The notes beneath the pieces were generated by a model. It was given only the letters and a program-made list of their open reading frames with translations. It had not been told where the DNA came from and ran no database searches. Positions 1 to 7,326 of a stretch of DNA of 27,393 nucleotides are shown here, in pieces. Source of the stretch: CAZGLR01 sp964526635 (GTDB lineage: Bacteria; Zixibacteria; MSB-5A5; GN15; JAAZOE01); assembly GCA_964526635.1 (NCBI GenBank), contig CAZGLR010000036.1, positions 1-27,393 on the forward strand, read 5' to 3'. The first letter of the stretch is position 1. The number at the start of each line of letters is the position of its first letter. The translations under genes and the position numbers were made by a program.

Positions 1-462
1 GGTCCCGGCGAAGTGGGATCGATTACCGGGATGTACACAGTGCTGGTTGAGGGCGATGACTTCAACGAACCGATTTCCGATGCCGCCCGTTCGATACTCG
101 ATGGTCATATTACGTTATCGCGATCGCTGGCCTCGCGGCATCATTATCCGGCCATCGATGTGCTTGATTCAATCAGCCGTCTCATGCTGCATGTGGCTGG
201 CCCGGAGCATCGGGAAGTCGCGGGCCGGGTGAAATCGTTGATGGCGACCTATCGGGACGCCGAAGATTTGATCAATATCGGGGCCTATGTGGCGGGATCA
301 TCGCCGGCAATCGACAAAGCAATTGCCTGCCATGATGAGATAAACAATTTCCTGAGGCAGGATATTTACGAAACGACCGATCCCAAAGAGGCGATTGCCC
401 AACTTCCGCAGGTAATTGCGGCGGCGGATACAGTCGGGGAAAAGACAGGTGAGAAGATTTAG
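1..462 (+). CDS. fliI: Flagellar export ATPase FliI, C-terminal part (5' end outside window)
   Basis: The frame is open from base 1 and reads GPGEVGSITGMYTVLVEGDD, followed by NEPISD, ILDGHITLSR and HHYPAIDVLDSISR. These are hallmark segments of the C-terminal third of FliI/YscN-type ATPases, which are related to the F1 beta subunit. About 153 residues are present. The Walker A motif and N-terminal domain lie upstream of the window. FliI energises substrate docking at the flagellar type III export gate and works with FliH and FliJ. The next gene, fliJ, overlaps its 3' end by 14 bases, implying translational coupling. Internal ATGs exist in this frame but are not real starts, because the homology runs past the window edge. 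Confidence 0.95.
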   Translation, partial: GPGEVGSITGMYTVLVEGDDFNEPISDAARSILDGHITLSRSLASRHHYPAIDVLDSISRLMLHVAGPEHREVAGRVKSLMATYRDAEDLINIGAYVAGSSPAIDKAIACHDEINNFLRQDIYETTDPKEAIAQLPQVIAAADTVGEKTGEKI

Positions 463-892
463 CTTTCGGTTCGAAAAGATCCTGATGTATCGGCGCCATC
501 AGGAACTCGAAAAACAACGGGAACTGGCCAAGGTGAAGAGGATGGAGCAGGATCAGATCGAGAAGATCCTTCAGATGCGGCAGCAGCGGAGTCAGCTCAT
601 CGACGCCGAGCGGCAGGCTCTGACCGGGACTCTGAATGCCGGTCGCCTGAACACGTATTCGCGGTATTATCTGTTGTTGAAAAAGCAGGAGATTACCGCT
701 CGGGAAATTCTTGGTGAGATTCGCAAAGAGGTCGCCAAACGGCGCGACATCTTACTGGCCGCAACGCGGCAACGAAAAATTTATGAGAAACTCAGAGAGA
801 AGCACAAAGCACGATTCCAGCAGGAGCAAAAACTGCTGGAGCAGAAAGACAACGATGAACTGGGGATTAAACTCCAGTATCGCAAACAGTAA
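449..892 (+). CDS. fliJ: Flagellar export protein FliJ
   Basis: A 147-residue protein, the usual FliJ length. It is almost entirely charged alpha helix (Arg/Lys/Glu/Gln-rich) and predicted to form one long antiparallel coiled coil. It opens with the FliJ-type signature MRRFSFRFEKILMYRRHQE. I chose the GTG at 449, which has GGGGA about 8 bases upstream and begins at the family's conserved N-terminus. A TTG at 416 in the same frame would add an unconserved basic leader. FliJ sits in the FliI hexamer like the F1 gamma stalk and escorts export chaperones. The assignment rests on the start motif, the coiled-coil composition and its position directly after fliI. It is the last gene of its operon, with a terminator 28 bases downstream. 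Confidence 0.88.
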   Translation: MRRFSFRFEKILMYRRHQELEKQRELAKVKRMEQDQIEKILQMRQQRSQLIDAERQALTGTLNAGRLNTYSRYYLLLKKQEITAREILGEIRKEVAKRRDILLAATRQRKIYEKLREKHKARFQQEQKLLEQKDNDELGIKLQYRKQ

Positions 893-920
893 TCCTTCCC
901 TACCTCTTCACAACAAAAAA

Positions 921-946
921 GCCCCGAATCTCCTCGGGGCTTTTTT
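921..946. terminator. Bidirectional rho-independent terminator between convergent genes
   Basis: A 7-bp GC-rich stem (GCCCCGA at 921-927 with TCGGGGC at 934-940) and a 6-base loop, flanked by AAAAAA (915-920) and TTTTTT (941-946). It can therefore terminate in both directions. It serves fliJ on the plus strand and the minus-strand gene ending at 971. Confidence 0.92.
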
Positions 947-970
947 ATCTCTGCGATTAACAATTCAAAT

Positions 971-1804
971 TTATTTCAACAACAGCATCTTCTTGCTGTC
1001 GGTGTCGTCGGCAGTGGTGATGCGATAGAAGTAAATGCCGGAAGCCACCGGGGAGCCGTAGTTATCGGTGCCGTCGAATTCCACTGAGTGATTGCCGGCG
1101 GGGAGGTCTTCATCGACCAGCGTGCGGACTTTCTGGCCCAGCAGGTTGAAGACATCCAGACGAACATGACCCTGGCGGGGGACGGCAAAGGCGATCCGGG
1201 TGGTCGGATTGAACGGATTTGGGTAATTTTGCTTTAGATCGAACTCCGTCGGCATCGGTAAATCGGTATCGGTTTCAACGCCGGTGGCCAGGTCGATGTC
1301 GAGATATCCCTTGATATAGATAGGTTGGAAGCCGGCATTCGTCGAATCGACAAAAAACAGCGCACCCTCGTTGTCAGGAAAAACAGTAATGGTATCAATT
1401 GGAATTACTTCAGCAGTATGATCAACCGGTATTGTAACGAATATTTTGGCCAAAAGCCCGGTTCCGGGGCTTACCGCACTTGACAATAAATTAATGTTGC
1501 CGAAGCGCACGATTGCCTGGGCCGTATCTATCTCGGTAATATTCAGGCCGAGGGTATCAAAACGGCTGCCGTCGAAAGACACCGAATCAATGAGAAGATC
1601 GTTATCGTGCAAAAGCAGGGCAACGTCAGTAGCCTTAACCGGCCCGGCATTTTTGTACCAGATATTGATTTCAGCCTGCTCTCCTGCTTTGACAGCGACT
1701 GAATCGATCCACAGGGTGTCACTCTCGAGTACAGGGTACTGTGCCATCGCCGCCGAGACAACCATCGGTATCAGGATAAGTGAAAATACTAAAATTTTGA
1801 CCAT
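971..1804 (-). CDS. Secreted cohesin-like protein with FlgD-like / type IX C-terminal sorting domain
   Basis: A 277-residue exported protein. Residues 1-21 form a signal peptide with a likely AMA|Q cleavage site. Residues about 25-170 are a beta-rich domain with cohesin-like spacing (a KAGEQAEINIWYKNAG strand, later a GTGLLAKIFVTIP strand). Residues about 188-277 are a FlgD-like immunoglobulin fold / Por-type sorting tail with YPNPFNP, VFNLLGQKVRTL and ASGIYFYRI, ending in KKMLLLK. Such tails target proteins to the type IX secretion system or cell surface in FCB bacteria. I start at the ATG whose first base is 1804, because GGTGG lies 8 bases upstream. An ATG at 1810 and a GTG at 1816 are alternatives. 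It is transcribed against the flagellar genes. Despite the FlgD-like fold it is not the hook cap FlgD. Substrate unknown. Confidence 0.8.
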   Translation of the reverse strand: MVKILVFSLILIPMVVSAAMAQYPVLESDTLWIDSVAVKAGEQAEINIWYKNAGPVKATDVALLLHDNDLLIDSVSFDGSRFDTLGLNITEIDTAQAIVRFGNINLLSSAVSPGTGLLAKIFVTIPVDHTAEVIPIDTITVFPDNEGALFFVDSTNAGFQPIYIKGYLDIDLATGVETDTDLPMPTEFDLKQNYPNPFNPTTRIAFAVPRQGHVRLDVFNLLGQKVRTLVDEDLPAGNHSVEFDGTDNYGSPVASGIYFYRITTADDTDSKKMLLLK

Positions 1805-2069
1805 ACTCATGTCCACCGGTTAGAGTTCTGAACCCCATTTCAGCAAAATGTATGCAATAGAAATGGAATTTTGTCGACAGCGTGCTGTACGCAATAGTGG
1901 GCGACAGGCTATTTGTCTGTCTGACAACGAGGTACGTATTACATATTATAAAATATCACATTTTCCCGGATTTTTCAAACCATTTTTTGCATGCAGATAA
2001 GATTAGAGATATGCAGTCGCTTGCAAAATGAATTCCGAAACATTCATATGTACAATCGCCATTTTTATA
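1805..2069. other. AT-rich divergent intergenic region
   Basis: Roughly 265 bases between the minus-strand sorting-domain gene and the sigma-28 promoter of the small Cys-rich gene. The stretch around 1935-2070 is clearly richer in A/T than the flanking genes. No convincing ORF, RNA gene or repeat was found. It must hold the promoter of the minus-strand gene, but I could not identify a clear -35/-10 pair. Confidence 0.5.
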
Positions 2070-2096
2070 TAAATCAGCCGGCCTCAGGGCCGATAT
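2070..2096 (+). promoter_or_regulatory. Sigma-28 (FliA) promoter of small Cys-rich gene
   Basis: TAAATCAG at 2070-2077, an 11-base spacer, then GCCGATAT at 2089-2096. The FliA consensus is TAAAGTTT-N11-GCCGATAA, so the TAAA core and 7 of 8 bases of the -10 match at the exact spacing. The predicted transcription start falls about 6-8 bases after the -10, practically on the ATG at 2104. The -10 GCCGATAT is identical to those upstream of flagellin (14982) and the glycosylation operon (22667). Confidence 0.8.
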
Positions 2097-2103
2097 GTAG
2101 TAC

Positions 2104-2328
2104 ATGAGAACGCGTAGACGAGACATCCCCGAATGCAAGCCATCGAGTGTATGCGCATACCGCAAGTGCTGCTATATCGCTGAGGCGCTTGATTGCTATG
2201 GCTATAAGACCGATTGCGTGTTGTATAAGAAGTCCAATAATGAATTCTATACGCAGGCCAGTTTCCATGAGGCGGTCGACAGCCTGATCAACAAGACCAA
2301 AGCCAAATATCAGCAGCTTAGTGTGTAA
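2104..2328 (+). CDS. Small six-cysteine protein, putative class 3 flagellar regulon member
   Basis: A 74-residue soluble protein that I do not recognise. It has an arginine-rich start (MRTRRRD), then cysteines at 11, 17, 22, 23, 31 and 38, and a lysine-rich helical C-terminus without cysteine. The pattern C-x5-C-x4-CC-x7-C-x6-C could bind metal or form disulfides. There is no signal peptide. An in-frame TAG at 2098-2100 rules out an upstream start, and there is no in-frame ATG or GTG between 2104 and the last cysteine, so the ATG at 2104 is the start. That leaves almost no leader after the sigma-28 promoter, suggesting leaderless translation. It is a complete unit, with its own promoter before and terminator after, which argues that it is real despite its size. 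Function unknown; a regulatory or motility-associated role is inference. Confidence 0.72.
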   Translation: MRTRRRDIPECKPSSVCAYRKCCYIAEALDCYGYKTDCVLYKKSNNEFYTQASFHEAVDSLINKTKAKYQQLSV

Positions 2329-2354
2329 AACAGGCAGCGGAAAAAAAATCATGT

Positions 2355-2391
2355 CAAGCCCGGAAAAGTATTCCGCTTTCGGGCTTGTTTT
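2355..2391 (+). terminator. Rho-independent terminator after the small Cys-rich gene
   Basis: An 8-bp stem, CAAGCCCG (2355-2362) with CGGGCTTG (2380-2387), encloses a smaller GGAA/TTCC hairpin and is followed by TTTTAT. It lies 27 bases after the stop codon and isolates this unit from the sigma-54 promoter downstream. Confidence 0.85.
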
Positions 2392-2463
2392 ATCGCCCTC
2401 GACGTTCTGCCGATCATTCTTACTTATTGTCTGGCAATAACATCAATTACAAATACAGGTCTC

Positions 2464-2479
2464 TGGCACGGTCCTTGCA
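2464..2479 (+). promoter_or_regulatory. Sigma-54 (RpoN) promoter of the flgFGAHIJ operon
   Basis: TGGCACG (2464-2470), a 4-base spacer, then TTGCA (2475-2479). This is an exact match to the RpoN -24/-12 consensus TGGCACG-N4-TTGCW, with 10 bases between the GG and GC dinucleotides. It lies 27 bases upstream of the flgF start. Sigma-54 promoters require an enhancer-binding activator such as FlrC or FleR; none is encoded in this window. Confidence 0.92.
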
Positions 2480-2505
2480 ATCTGTCGGGCAGGAGGACTA
2501 TGCGT

Positions 2506-3246
2506 ATGATCCGAGGCTTGTACAAATCGGCGTCCGGGATGGTGCCGCAGGCGAAGAAGCAGGAAATCACTGCCAATAACATCGCCAACGCCAATACCGC
2601 CGGATACAAAAAAGACCAGGTGTTTCTCAACGAACTGGATCGGGCGACCGGCAAGATGGTTCCGAAAAAATCAGTCTGGCAGACACCGATGCTGGATCAG
2701 GTCTATACCGATTACACGCAGGGTGAATTCGACAGAACCGGCAACAGCTTCGATCTGGCTATCGGCGGTCGCGGATTTTTCGTCGTCGAAAGCCCCGATG
2801 GCGCCCAACAGCTCTATACGCGCAATGGCAGCTTTACTATCGATACCGAGGGGTATCTGGCGACGCTCGATGGCCTGCGGGTTATGGGTGATGGTGGACC
2901 GATTGCAATCGGCGAGGCCGAGACAGTCGATATCTCGGAGGCCGGTCAGATTTATATCAATGAAGAGCAGGTCGGCCAGGTGCAGGTTGTCGACTTTCCT
3001 GATTATGATGCGCTGGTCAAAGTCGGTGGCTCCGGATTCGAACTTGAAGATGAGGCTGAACCGACTCCCTCGGAAGATTTCACAATCCATCAGGGCTACG
3101 TCGAGAAAGCCAACATAAACGTGATCAAGGAGATGGTCGGCATGATTCTGACCCTGCGGAGTTATGAAGCAGGCGCCAAGGCCATCCAGAGCCAGGATGA
3201 GTCGCTGGAGGCATTGTTCCGTCACGTTGCCCAGACCAATATGTAA
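2506..3246 (+). CDS. flgF: Flagellar proximal rod protein FlgF
   Basis: A 246-residue rod protein of the FlgE/F/G family. The N-terminal rod motif reads GLYKSASGM ... TANNIANANTAGYKK (residues about 4-40). The middle carries GNSFDLAIGGRGFFVV and YTRNGSFTIDTEGYL. The C-terminal helix (YVEKANINVIKEMVGMI ... RSYEAGAKAIQSQDESL) closes the coiled coil with the N-terminus. I start at ATG 2506 rather than ATG 2500, because AGGAGG at 2491-2496 is 9 bases away instead of 3 and rod proteins begin MIRGLY. It is shorter than the following gene (flgG), first in the operon, and directly downstream of the sigma-54 promoter. The rod is exported by the type III apparatus without a cleaved signal peptide. Confidence 0.93.
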   Translation: MIRGLYKSASGMVPQAKKQEITANNIANANTAGYKKDQVFLNELDRATGKMVPKKSVWQTPMLDQVYTDYTQGEFDRTGNSFDLAIGGRGFFVVESPDGAQQLYTRNGSFTIDTEGYLATLDGLRVMGDGGPIAIGEAETVDISEAGQIYINEEQVGQVQVVDFPDYDALVKVGGSGFELEDEAEPTPSEDFTIHQGYVEKANINVIKEMVGMILTLRSYEAGAKAIQSQDESLEALFRHVAQTNM

Positions 3247-3268
3247 ATCAGTGAAAGGGGTAGCATAG

Positions 3269-4057
3269 ATGATTAAAGCTCTGAATACCGCCGCGACCGG
3301 AATGGTTGCACAGCAGATGAATATCGACAACATCGCCAACAACCTGGCCAACGTGAATACGACCGGGTTTAAAAAGGGGCGGGTTGAGTTTCAGGATATT
3401 CTTTACCAGAACTATCGCAAGGCCGGGACAGCCTCGGCCCTGGGCACTATTATTCCGGTCAATCTCGATGTCGGTTATGGCGCGCGGGCAGTGGCCACCA
3501 CCCGCGAATTTTCCAATGGCTCCCTGATTATGACCGAAAATCCGACCGACCTGGCGATCGGCGGCAATGGTTTCTTTCAGATCCAGATGCCCGATGGAAC
3601 GCTGGCCTATTCGCGCGACGGATCATTCCAGATTTCATCCGAGGGTCAACTGGTGACCGCCGACGGGTTCGCCATGACACCGGAGATAACTATTCCCGAA
3701 GACGCCACAGAATTATCGGTGGGAATCGATGGCCAGGTGTATGTCCTGGTGGTCGGCAGTGAATTGCCACAGGCGGTCGGCCAGATCGAACTGGCCAAGT
3801 TCATCAATCCGGCCGGCTTGAAGGCGGTGGGGCATAATTTGTTCGTCGAAACGCCGGCGTCGGGAAATCCCGTGACGGGCAATCCGACAACCGAAGGCCT
3901 GGGCCGCATTGATCAGGGCGCGCTGGAAACATCGAATGTCTCGGTGGTTGACGAGATGGTCAACATGATCATGGCGCAGCGCTCCTATGAAATCAACTCC
4001 AAGGTGATTCAGACCACCGATGAAATGTCGCAAACGACTAATAACCTCAAGAGGTAG
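3269..4057 (+). CDS. flgG: Flagellar distal rod protein FlgG
   Basis: A 262-residue protein, the standard FlgG length. The N-terminus MIKALNTAATGMVAQQ followed by NIANNLANVNTTGFKKGR is diagnostic for FlgG. Further blocks are LAIGGNGFFQI, YSRDGSF and the C-terminal QGALETSNVSVVDEMVNMI and RSYEINSKVIQTTDEM. FlgG polymerises to form the distal rod passing through the P and L rings. AGGGG lies about 10 bases before the ATG. Spacing to flgF is 22 bases and to flgA 3 bases, so these genes form one transcript. Confidence 0.97.
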   Translation: MIKALNTAATGMVAQQMNIDNIANNLANVNTTGFKKGRVEFQDILYQNYRKAGTASALGTIIPVNLDVGYGARAVATTREFSNGSLIMTENPTDLAIGGNGFFQIQMPDGTLAYSRDGSFQISSEGQLVTADGFAMTPEITIPEDATELSVGIDGQVYVLVVGSELPQAVGQIELAKFINPAGLKAVGHNLFVETPASGNPVTGNPTTEGLGRIDQGALETSNVSVVDEMVNMIMAQRSYEINSKVIQTTDEMSQTTNNLKR

Positions 4058-4060
4058 ATT

Positions 4061-4741
4061 ATGACCCGCAGCCTCATGATAGTGCTGGCAATCGGAATGC
4101 TCGTTTCGATGACGGCGGCGGAAACACTGGAATCACGCGTGTGTAACTGGGCGGTAGTGGAATATAGCCTGGATACTACCGTTATCGAAGTCACTATGCA
4201 TCGCTCGATGCTGCAGCATGAACTGGTAGATGATTTCCGTGTCGAAATCAAGGCGATGACCAAAAGCGAACCACGGGGCCGTTTTCCGCTGTATGTGTCG
4301 TTATACGATGGCGAGCAACTGATTGAAAAGGGCTCGGTGTCGCTCGATGTGCGTCATTATGCCGACATCCTGGTGCCACGGTATAATATCGATCGCCATG
4401 CGCATCTTGCTCCGGAGATGTTCGAGACCGATCGGATCGATATCACCAGCCTGACCGAACCGCTTCTTACCGAGCCATCACATCTCAAAGATACCCGGGC
4501 CGTGATGAATCTCATGGCCGGCCGGATGGTACCCCTCAAGCGAGTAGAGCGAATACCGGATGTCCTGTTTGGCGAGGCGGTCACGGTTCTGGCTATCAGT
4601 CCCATGCTCGAGATCACCGCACGGGGAGAGGCCCTTGAAAACGGTCATGTCGGTGAACCGATTCGAGTCAGAATTCGCGATACCCATAAAATTATCACCG
4701 GGACAATTACCGGCCCCGGACAAGTTGAATATCAGTTGTAA
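4061..4741 (+). CDS. flgA: Flagellar P-ring assembly chaperone FlgA
   Basis: A 226-residue periplasmic protein. Residues 1-20 form a signal peptide (hydrophobic core LMIVLAIGMLVSM, cleavage near TAA|E). The C-terminal half has the SAF-like layout of FlgA: a VVPRYNI-like linker strand (ILVPRYNID), LAPEMFETDRIDI, DTRAVMNLMAGRMVPLKRV, then FGEAVTVLAISPMLEITARGEAL and GEPIRVR. FlgA keeps FlgI soluble and promotes P-ring polymerisation around the rod. Identification relies on this C-terminal pattern and on its position between flgG and flgH, as in many other bacteria. The N-terminal domain is divergent, as is common for FlgA. Confidence 0.9.
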   Translation: MTRSLMIVLAIGMLVSMTAAETLESRVCNWAVVEYSLDTTVIEVTMHRSMLQHELVDDFRVEIKAMTKSEPRGRFPLYVSLYDGEQLIEKGSVSLDVRHYADILVPRYNIDRHAHLAPEMFETDRIDITSLTEPLLTEPSHLKDTRAVMNLMAGRMVPLKRVERIPDVLFGEAVTVLAISPMLEITARGEALENGHVGEPIRVRIRDTHKIITGTITGPGQVEYQL

Positions 4742-4759
4742 CCGGGGTGGGAGGAAGAG

Positions 4760-5347
4760 ATGTCATTCAAACGCATTGTGCTATTGACAATTATTCTGGT
4801 GTTGTTGCCGTTTACGATCAAAATCTATGCCGCTGATTTCGGGCAGAGTATGTCATTGTTTTCGGATATCAAAGCGCATAAAATCGGCGATATCCTGACG
4901 GTCAACATTTACGAAAATACGTCAGCGTCGAACAAAGCCGAGATGAAATCGGAAAAATCAGCCGATTTTGATCTCAAAGGCGGCCCGGGAACGGGGCCAT
5001 TGGATTTTATCCCGCTGTTTGGCGTGTCGGGATCGCACAGCAATTCCTACGACGGCAAGGGCGAGAATATCCGCAACGGTAACCTTCGCGGCCGCATGTC
5101 GGTGACGGTTGTTGCGATGAAGGAAAACGGCGATCTGGTGATCGAAGGCAGCCGCACTGTCGGTATCTCCAATGATCGTGAGACAATCACGCTCTCGGGT
5201 GTGGTAAGGCAACGTGATATCAATCCGGGCAACAGTATTGACTCTTACCTGATTGCCGACGCCCAGATCATATACAAGGGCAAGGGTCCGGTCAATGATC
5301 ACAGCCGCCCGGGACCAATCATGCGTTTCCTCAACTGGCTGTTTTAA
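4760..5347 (+). CDS. flgH: Flagellar L-ring protein FlgH (no lipobox)
   Basis: A 195-residue outer-membrane ring protein. An N-terminal signal sequence (hydrophobic to about residue 22) ends IYAADFG. It is followed by the FlgH signature SLFSD, then KIGDILTVNIYENTSASNKAE, GNLRGRMSVTV, NGDLVIEGSRTVGISND and TLSGVVRQRDINPGNSI. These are textbook FlgH motifs. Canonical FlgH is a lipoprotein with a lipobox cysteine just after the signal peptide. This protein contains no cysteine, so it would be processed by signal peptidase I and anchored differently. AGGA-type Shine-Dalgarno sequence about 8 bases before the ATG. It sits between flgA and flgI, whose products build the neighbouring P ring. Confidence 0.96.
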   Translation: MSFKRIVLLTIILVLLPFTIKIYAADFGQSMSLFSDIKAHKIGDILTVNIYENTSASNKAEMKSEKSADFDLKGGPGTGPLDFIPLFGVSGSHSNSYDGKGENIRNGNLRGRMSVTVVAMKENGDLVIEGSRTVGISNDRETITLSGVVRQRDINPGNSIDSYLIADAQIIYKGKGPVNDHSRPGPIMRFLNWLF

Positions 5348-5360
5348 AGGCGGGTAATCT

Positions 5361-6470
5361 ATGATGCTCTGGAAGAAAATCATCGCAATGCTGATTCTGC
5401 TGGCGCTCACCGCCGGGATGATATCAGCCAATTCGGTTCGGATCAAGGATATCACCACATTCCAAAATGACGTTGAAGTCGATCTTATCGGCTATGGTCT
5501 GGTGATTGGTCTCGATGGCACCGGCGATGGCAAAGGCACCCAGTTTACCACCCAGGCGCTGGTGAATATGATGGAACGGATGGGACTGACAGTCGATGCC
5601 GACCAGGTTAAGGTCAAGAACGTTGCCGCGGTCATGGTGACCGCTAAAATTACCTCGGCCAACAAGCCGGGATCGCGTCTGGATGTAACCGTCTCATCAG
5701 TCGGTGATGCCAGTTCGCTCAGCGGCGGAACGCTTCTGATGACGCCTTTGTCTTCAATTGACGGCCAGGTATATGCCGTGGCCCAGGGAGCGGTGTCGAT
5801 TGGCGGGTTCAATGTACAGCTCGAAGACAACAACAAAATCGTAAACAACTATACGCTGGTTGGTCGCGTACCGGGTGGCGCCCAGGTGAACCTGCAGCCC
5901 GCCGATACCGGTGACGAAAAAGACGTCTATTTGAGTTTGCGGCATCCCGATTATACGACCGCGTCGCGCATCGTCAACCGCATCAATCTCGAATACGGCT
6001 TGGCGGCCTATGCTGTTGACGAGGGCTCAGTACGGGTCAGGGTGCCGGATTCACTGGCTCATCCCAATGACAGGATCCGTTTCATCTCGACTATCGGCCG
6101 CCTGCGCATCGCCCCCGATGCTATCGCCCGAGTTGTCGTGAATGAAAAGACCGGAACGATTGTAGCCGGGCAGCATGTATCGATTTCTCCGGTCGCACTG
6201 GCTCATGGCAATTTGACGATTACAATCCGTTCGACACCGGTGATTTCGCAACCGTCGCCGTTTTCAGACGGCGAAACGGTGGTAACGTCTGAGACCAGCA
6301 TCCGGGTCGAAGAAGAGACCGCGCGGGTGATTCAGTTCCCCGAAGTCATCACTATCTCGCAACTGGCGACAGCCTTGAACACTATGGGCGTCACACCGCG
6401 CGATATTATCGCCATCTTTCAGGCGATTAAGGAAACCGGGGCTCTGCGGGCCGAACTGGTGCTGATGTAA
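5361..6470 (+). CDS. flgI: Flagellar P-ring protein FlgI
   Basis: A 369-residue periplasmic ring protein of normal length. A signal peptide (residues 1-23, ending MISA|N) precedes VRIKDITTFQ and the family hallmark NDVEVDLIGYGLVIGLDGTGD. Further blocks are NVAAVMVTAKI, GSRLDVTVSSVGDASSLSGG, TLLMTPLSSIDGQVYAVAQG and the C-terminal GVTPRDIIAIFQAIKETGAL. FlgI polymerises at the peptidoglycan layer as a bushing for the rod, assisted by FlgA. ATGs at 5361 and 5364 are equally possible. The stop codon overlaps the start of flgJ by one base (TAATG), a translational coupling arrangement. Confidence 0.97.
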   Translation: MMLWKKIIAMLILLALTAGMISANSVRIKDITTFQNDVEVDLIGYGLVIGLDGTGDGKGTQFTTQALVNMMERMGLTVDADQVKVKNVAAVMVTAKITSANKPGSRLDVTVSSVGDASSLSGGTLLMTPLSSIDGQVYAVAQGAVSIGGFNVQLEDNNKIVNNYTLVGRVPGGAQVNLQPADTGDEKDVYLSLRHPDYTTASRIVNRINLEYGLAAYAVDEGSVRVRVPDSLAHPNDRIRFISTIGRLRIAPDAIARVVVNEKTGTIVAGQHVSISPVALAHGNLTITIRSTPVISQPSPFSDGETVVTSETSIRVEEETARVIQFPEVITISQLATALNTMGVTPRDIIAIFQAIKETGALRAELVLM

Positions 6471-7297
6471 TGTCAATCGATGGTCTCAAGGCTTCGGGTG
6501 GTTCGGCCGCGGTTGTCAAACCGCTGAATCATACCGGTAAAACGCTGGAGCATAAGAAGCTTGAGCTGAAAAAGGCCACCCGGCAATTCGAATCGTATTT
6601 CATCCTTCACATGCTCAAGGCGATGCGGCAGGCGATTCCCAAATCCGATTTTCTTTCCGGTGGTCTGGGGGAAGACCTGTACACTTCACTGTTTGATGAA
6701 GAACTGGCCCAGAAAATGTCCGGCATTTCGCCGGGAAGTATATCATCGGTTTTGTACAAATCGTTGGAACGCCGTCTTGAAGCCGTAGAAAAGCCACCCT
6801 CGATATCTGAAGGCGATACGCCGAGGCCGTTGCGGCCGGAAGATCGTACCGGCGCCAAGGCGGTTGACTATGCTCTCGAACCTGCCCGGCGACCGGCGAT
6901 TCAGTCCGATCCCGTTTTGCAGCACTATGGTCCCTATATCGAAGAAGCCGCCCGGAAACACGATGTCAGTGCACGTCTGATACATGCTGTCATTATGACT
7001 GAATCGGGCGGGCGGGCCGATGCGATATCGCCAAAGGGAGCCAAGGGCCTGATGCAATTGATGGATGGCACGGCAGCGGAGCTGGGTGTGACCGACAGCC
7101 TCAATGCCCGTCAAAATATCCATGGCGGCACAAGATACCTCCGACAGCTTCTGGATAAGTATGACGGTAATCTTTCGACCGCGCTGGCAGCCTATAATGC
7201 GGGGCCTGGGACGGTTGACCGGTTCGGCGGAATGCCGCCGTATGCGGAAACACGCCAATATGTTGACCATATTCTCAGCCGGTTGAAGGCGCGGTAA
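6470..7297 (+). CDS. flgJ: FlgJ-type protein: rod-binding domain fused to SLT lytic transglycosylase
   Basis: A 275-residue protein with two domains. Residues about 33-110 are the FlgJ rod-binding module (RQFESYFILHMLKAMRQ, LYTSLFDEELAQKMS). Residues about 150-270 are a family 1 lytic transglycosylase: catalytic glutamate in MTESGGRADAISPKGAKGLMQLM, then AYNAGPGTVDRFGG and ETRQYV. A Pro/Arg-rich linker joins them. It digs a hole in peptidoglycan for the growing rod and caps the rod during assembly. In enterobacteria the enzymatic half is a GH73 glucosaminidase; here it is an SLT transglycosylase, an alternative fusion. There is no signal peptide, consistent with export through the flagellar channel. 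It is the last gene of the sigma-54 operon. Confidence 0.93.
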   Translation: MSIDGLKASGGSAAVVKPLNHTGKTLEHKKLELKKATRQFESYFILHMLKAMRQAIPKSDFLSGGLGEDLYTSLFDEELAQKMSGISPGSISSVLYKSLERRLEAVEKPPSISEGDTPRPLRPEDRTGAKAVDYALEPARRPAIQSDPVLQHYGPYIEEAARKHDVSARLIHAVIMTESGGRADAISPKGAKGLMQLMDGTAAELGVTDSLNARQNIHGGTRYLRQLLDKYDGNLSTALAAYNAGPGTVDRFGGMPPYAETRQYVDHILSRLKAR

Positions 7298-7326
7298 CGG
7301 CAAGACCGGCATTAAGATAAAAAACC

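Noticed and set aside
1446..1823. 125-codon plus-strand frame over the sorting-domain gene
   Set aside because: The minus-strand protein has a signal peptide and a conserved tail; the plus-strand frame shows no such features.
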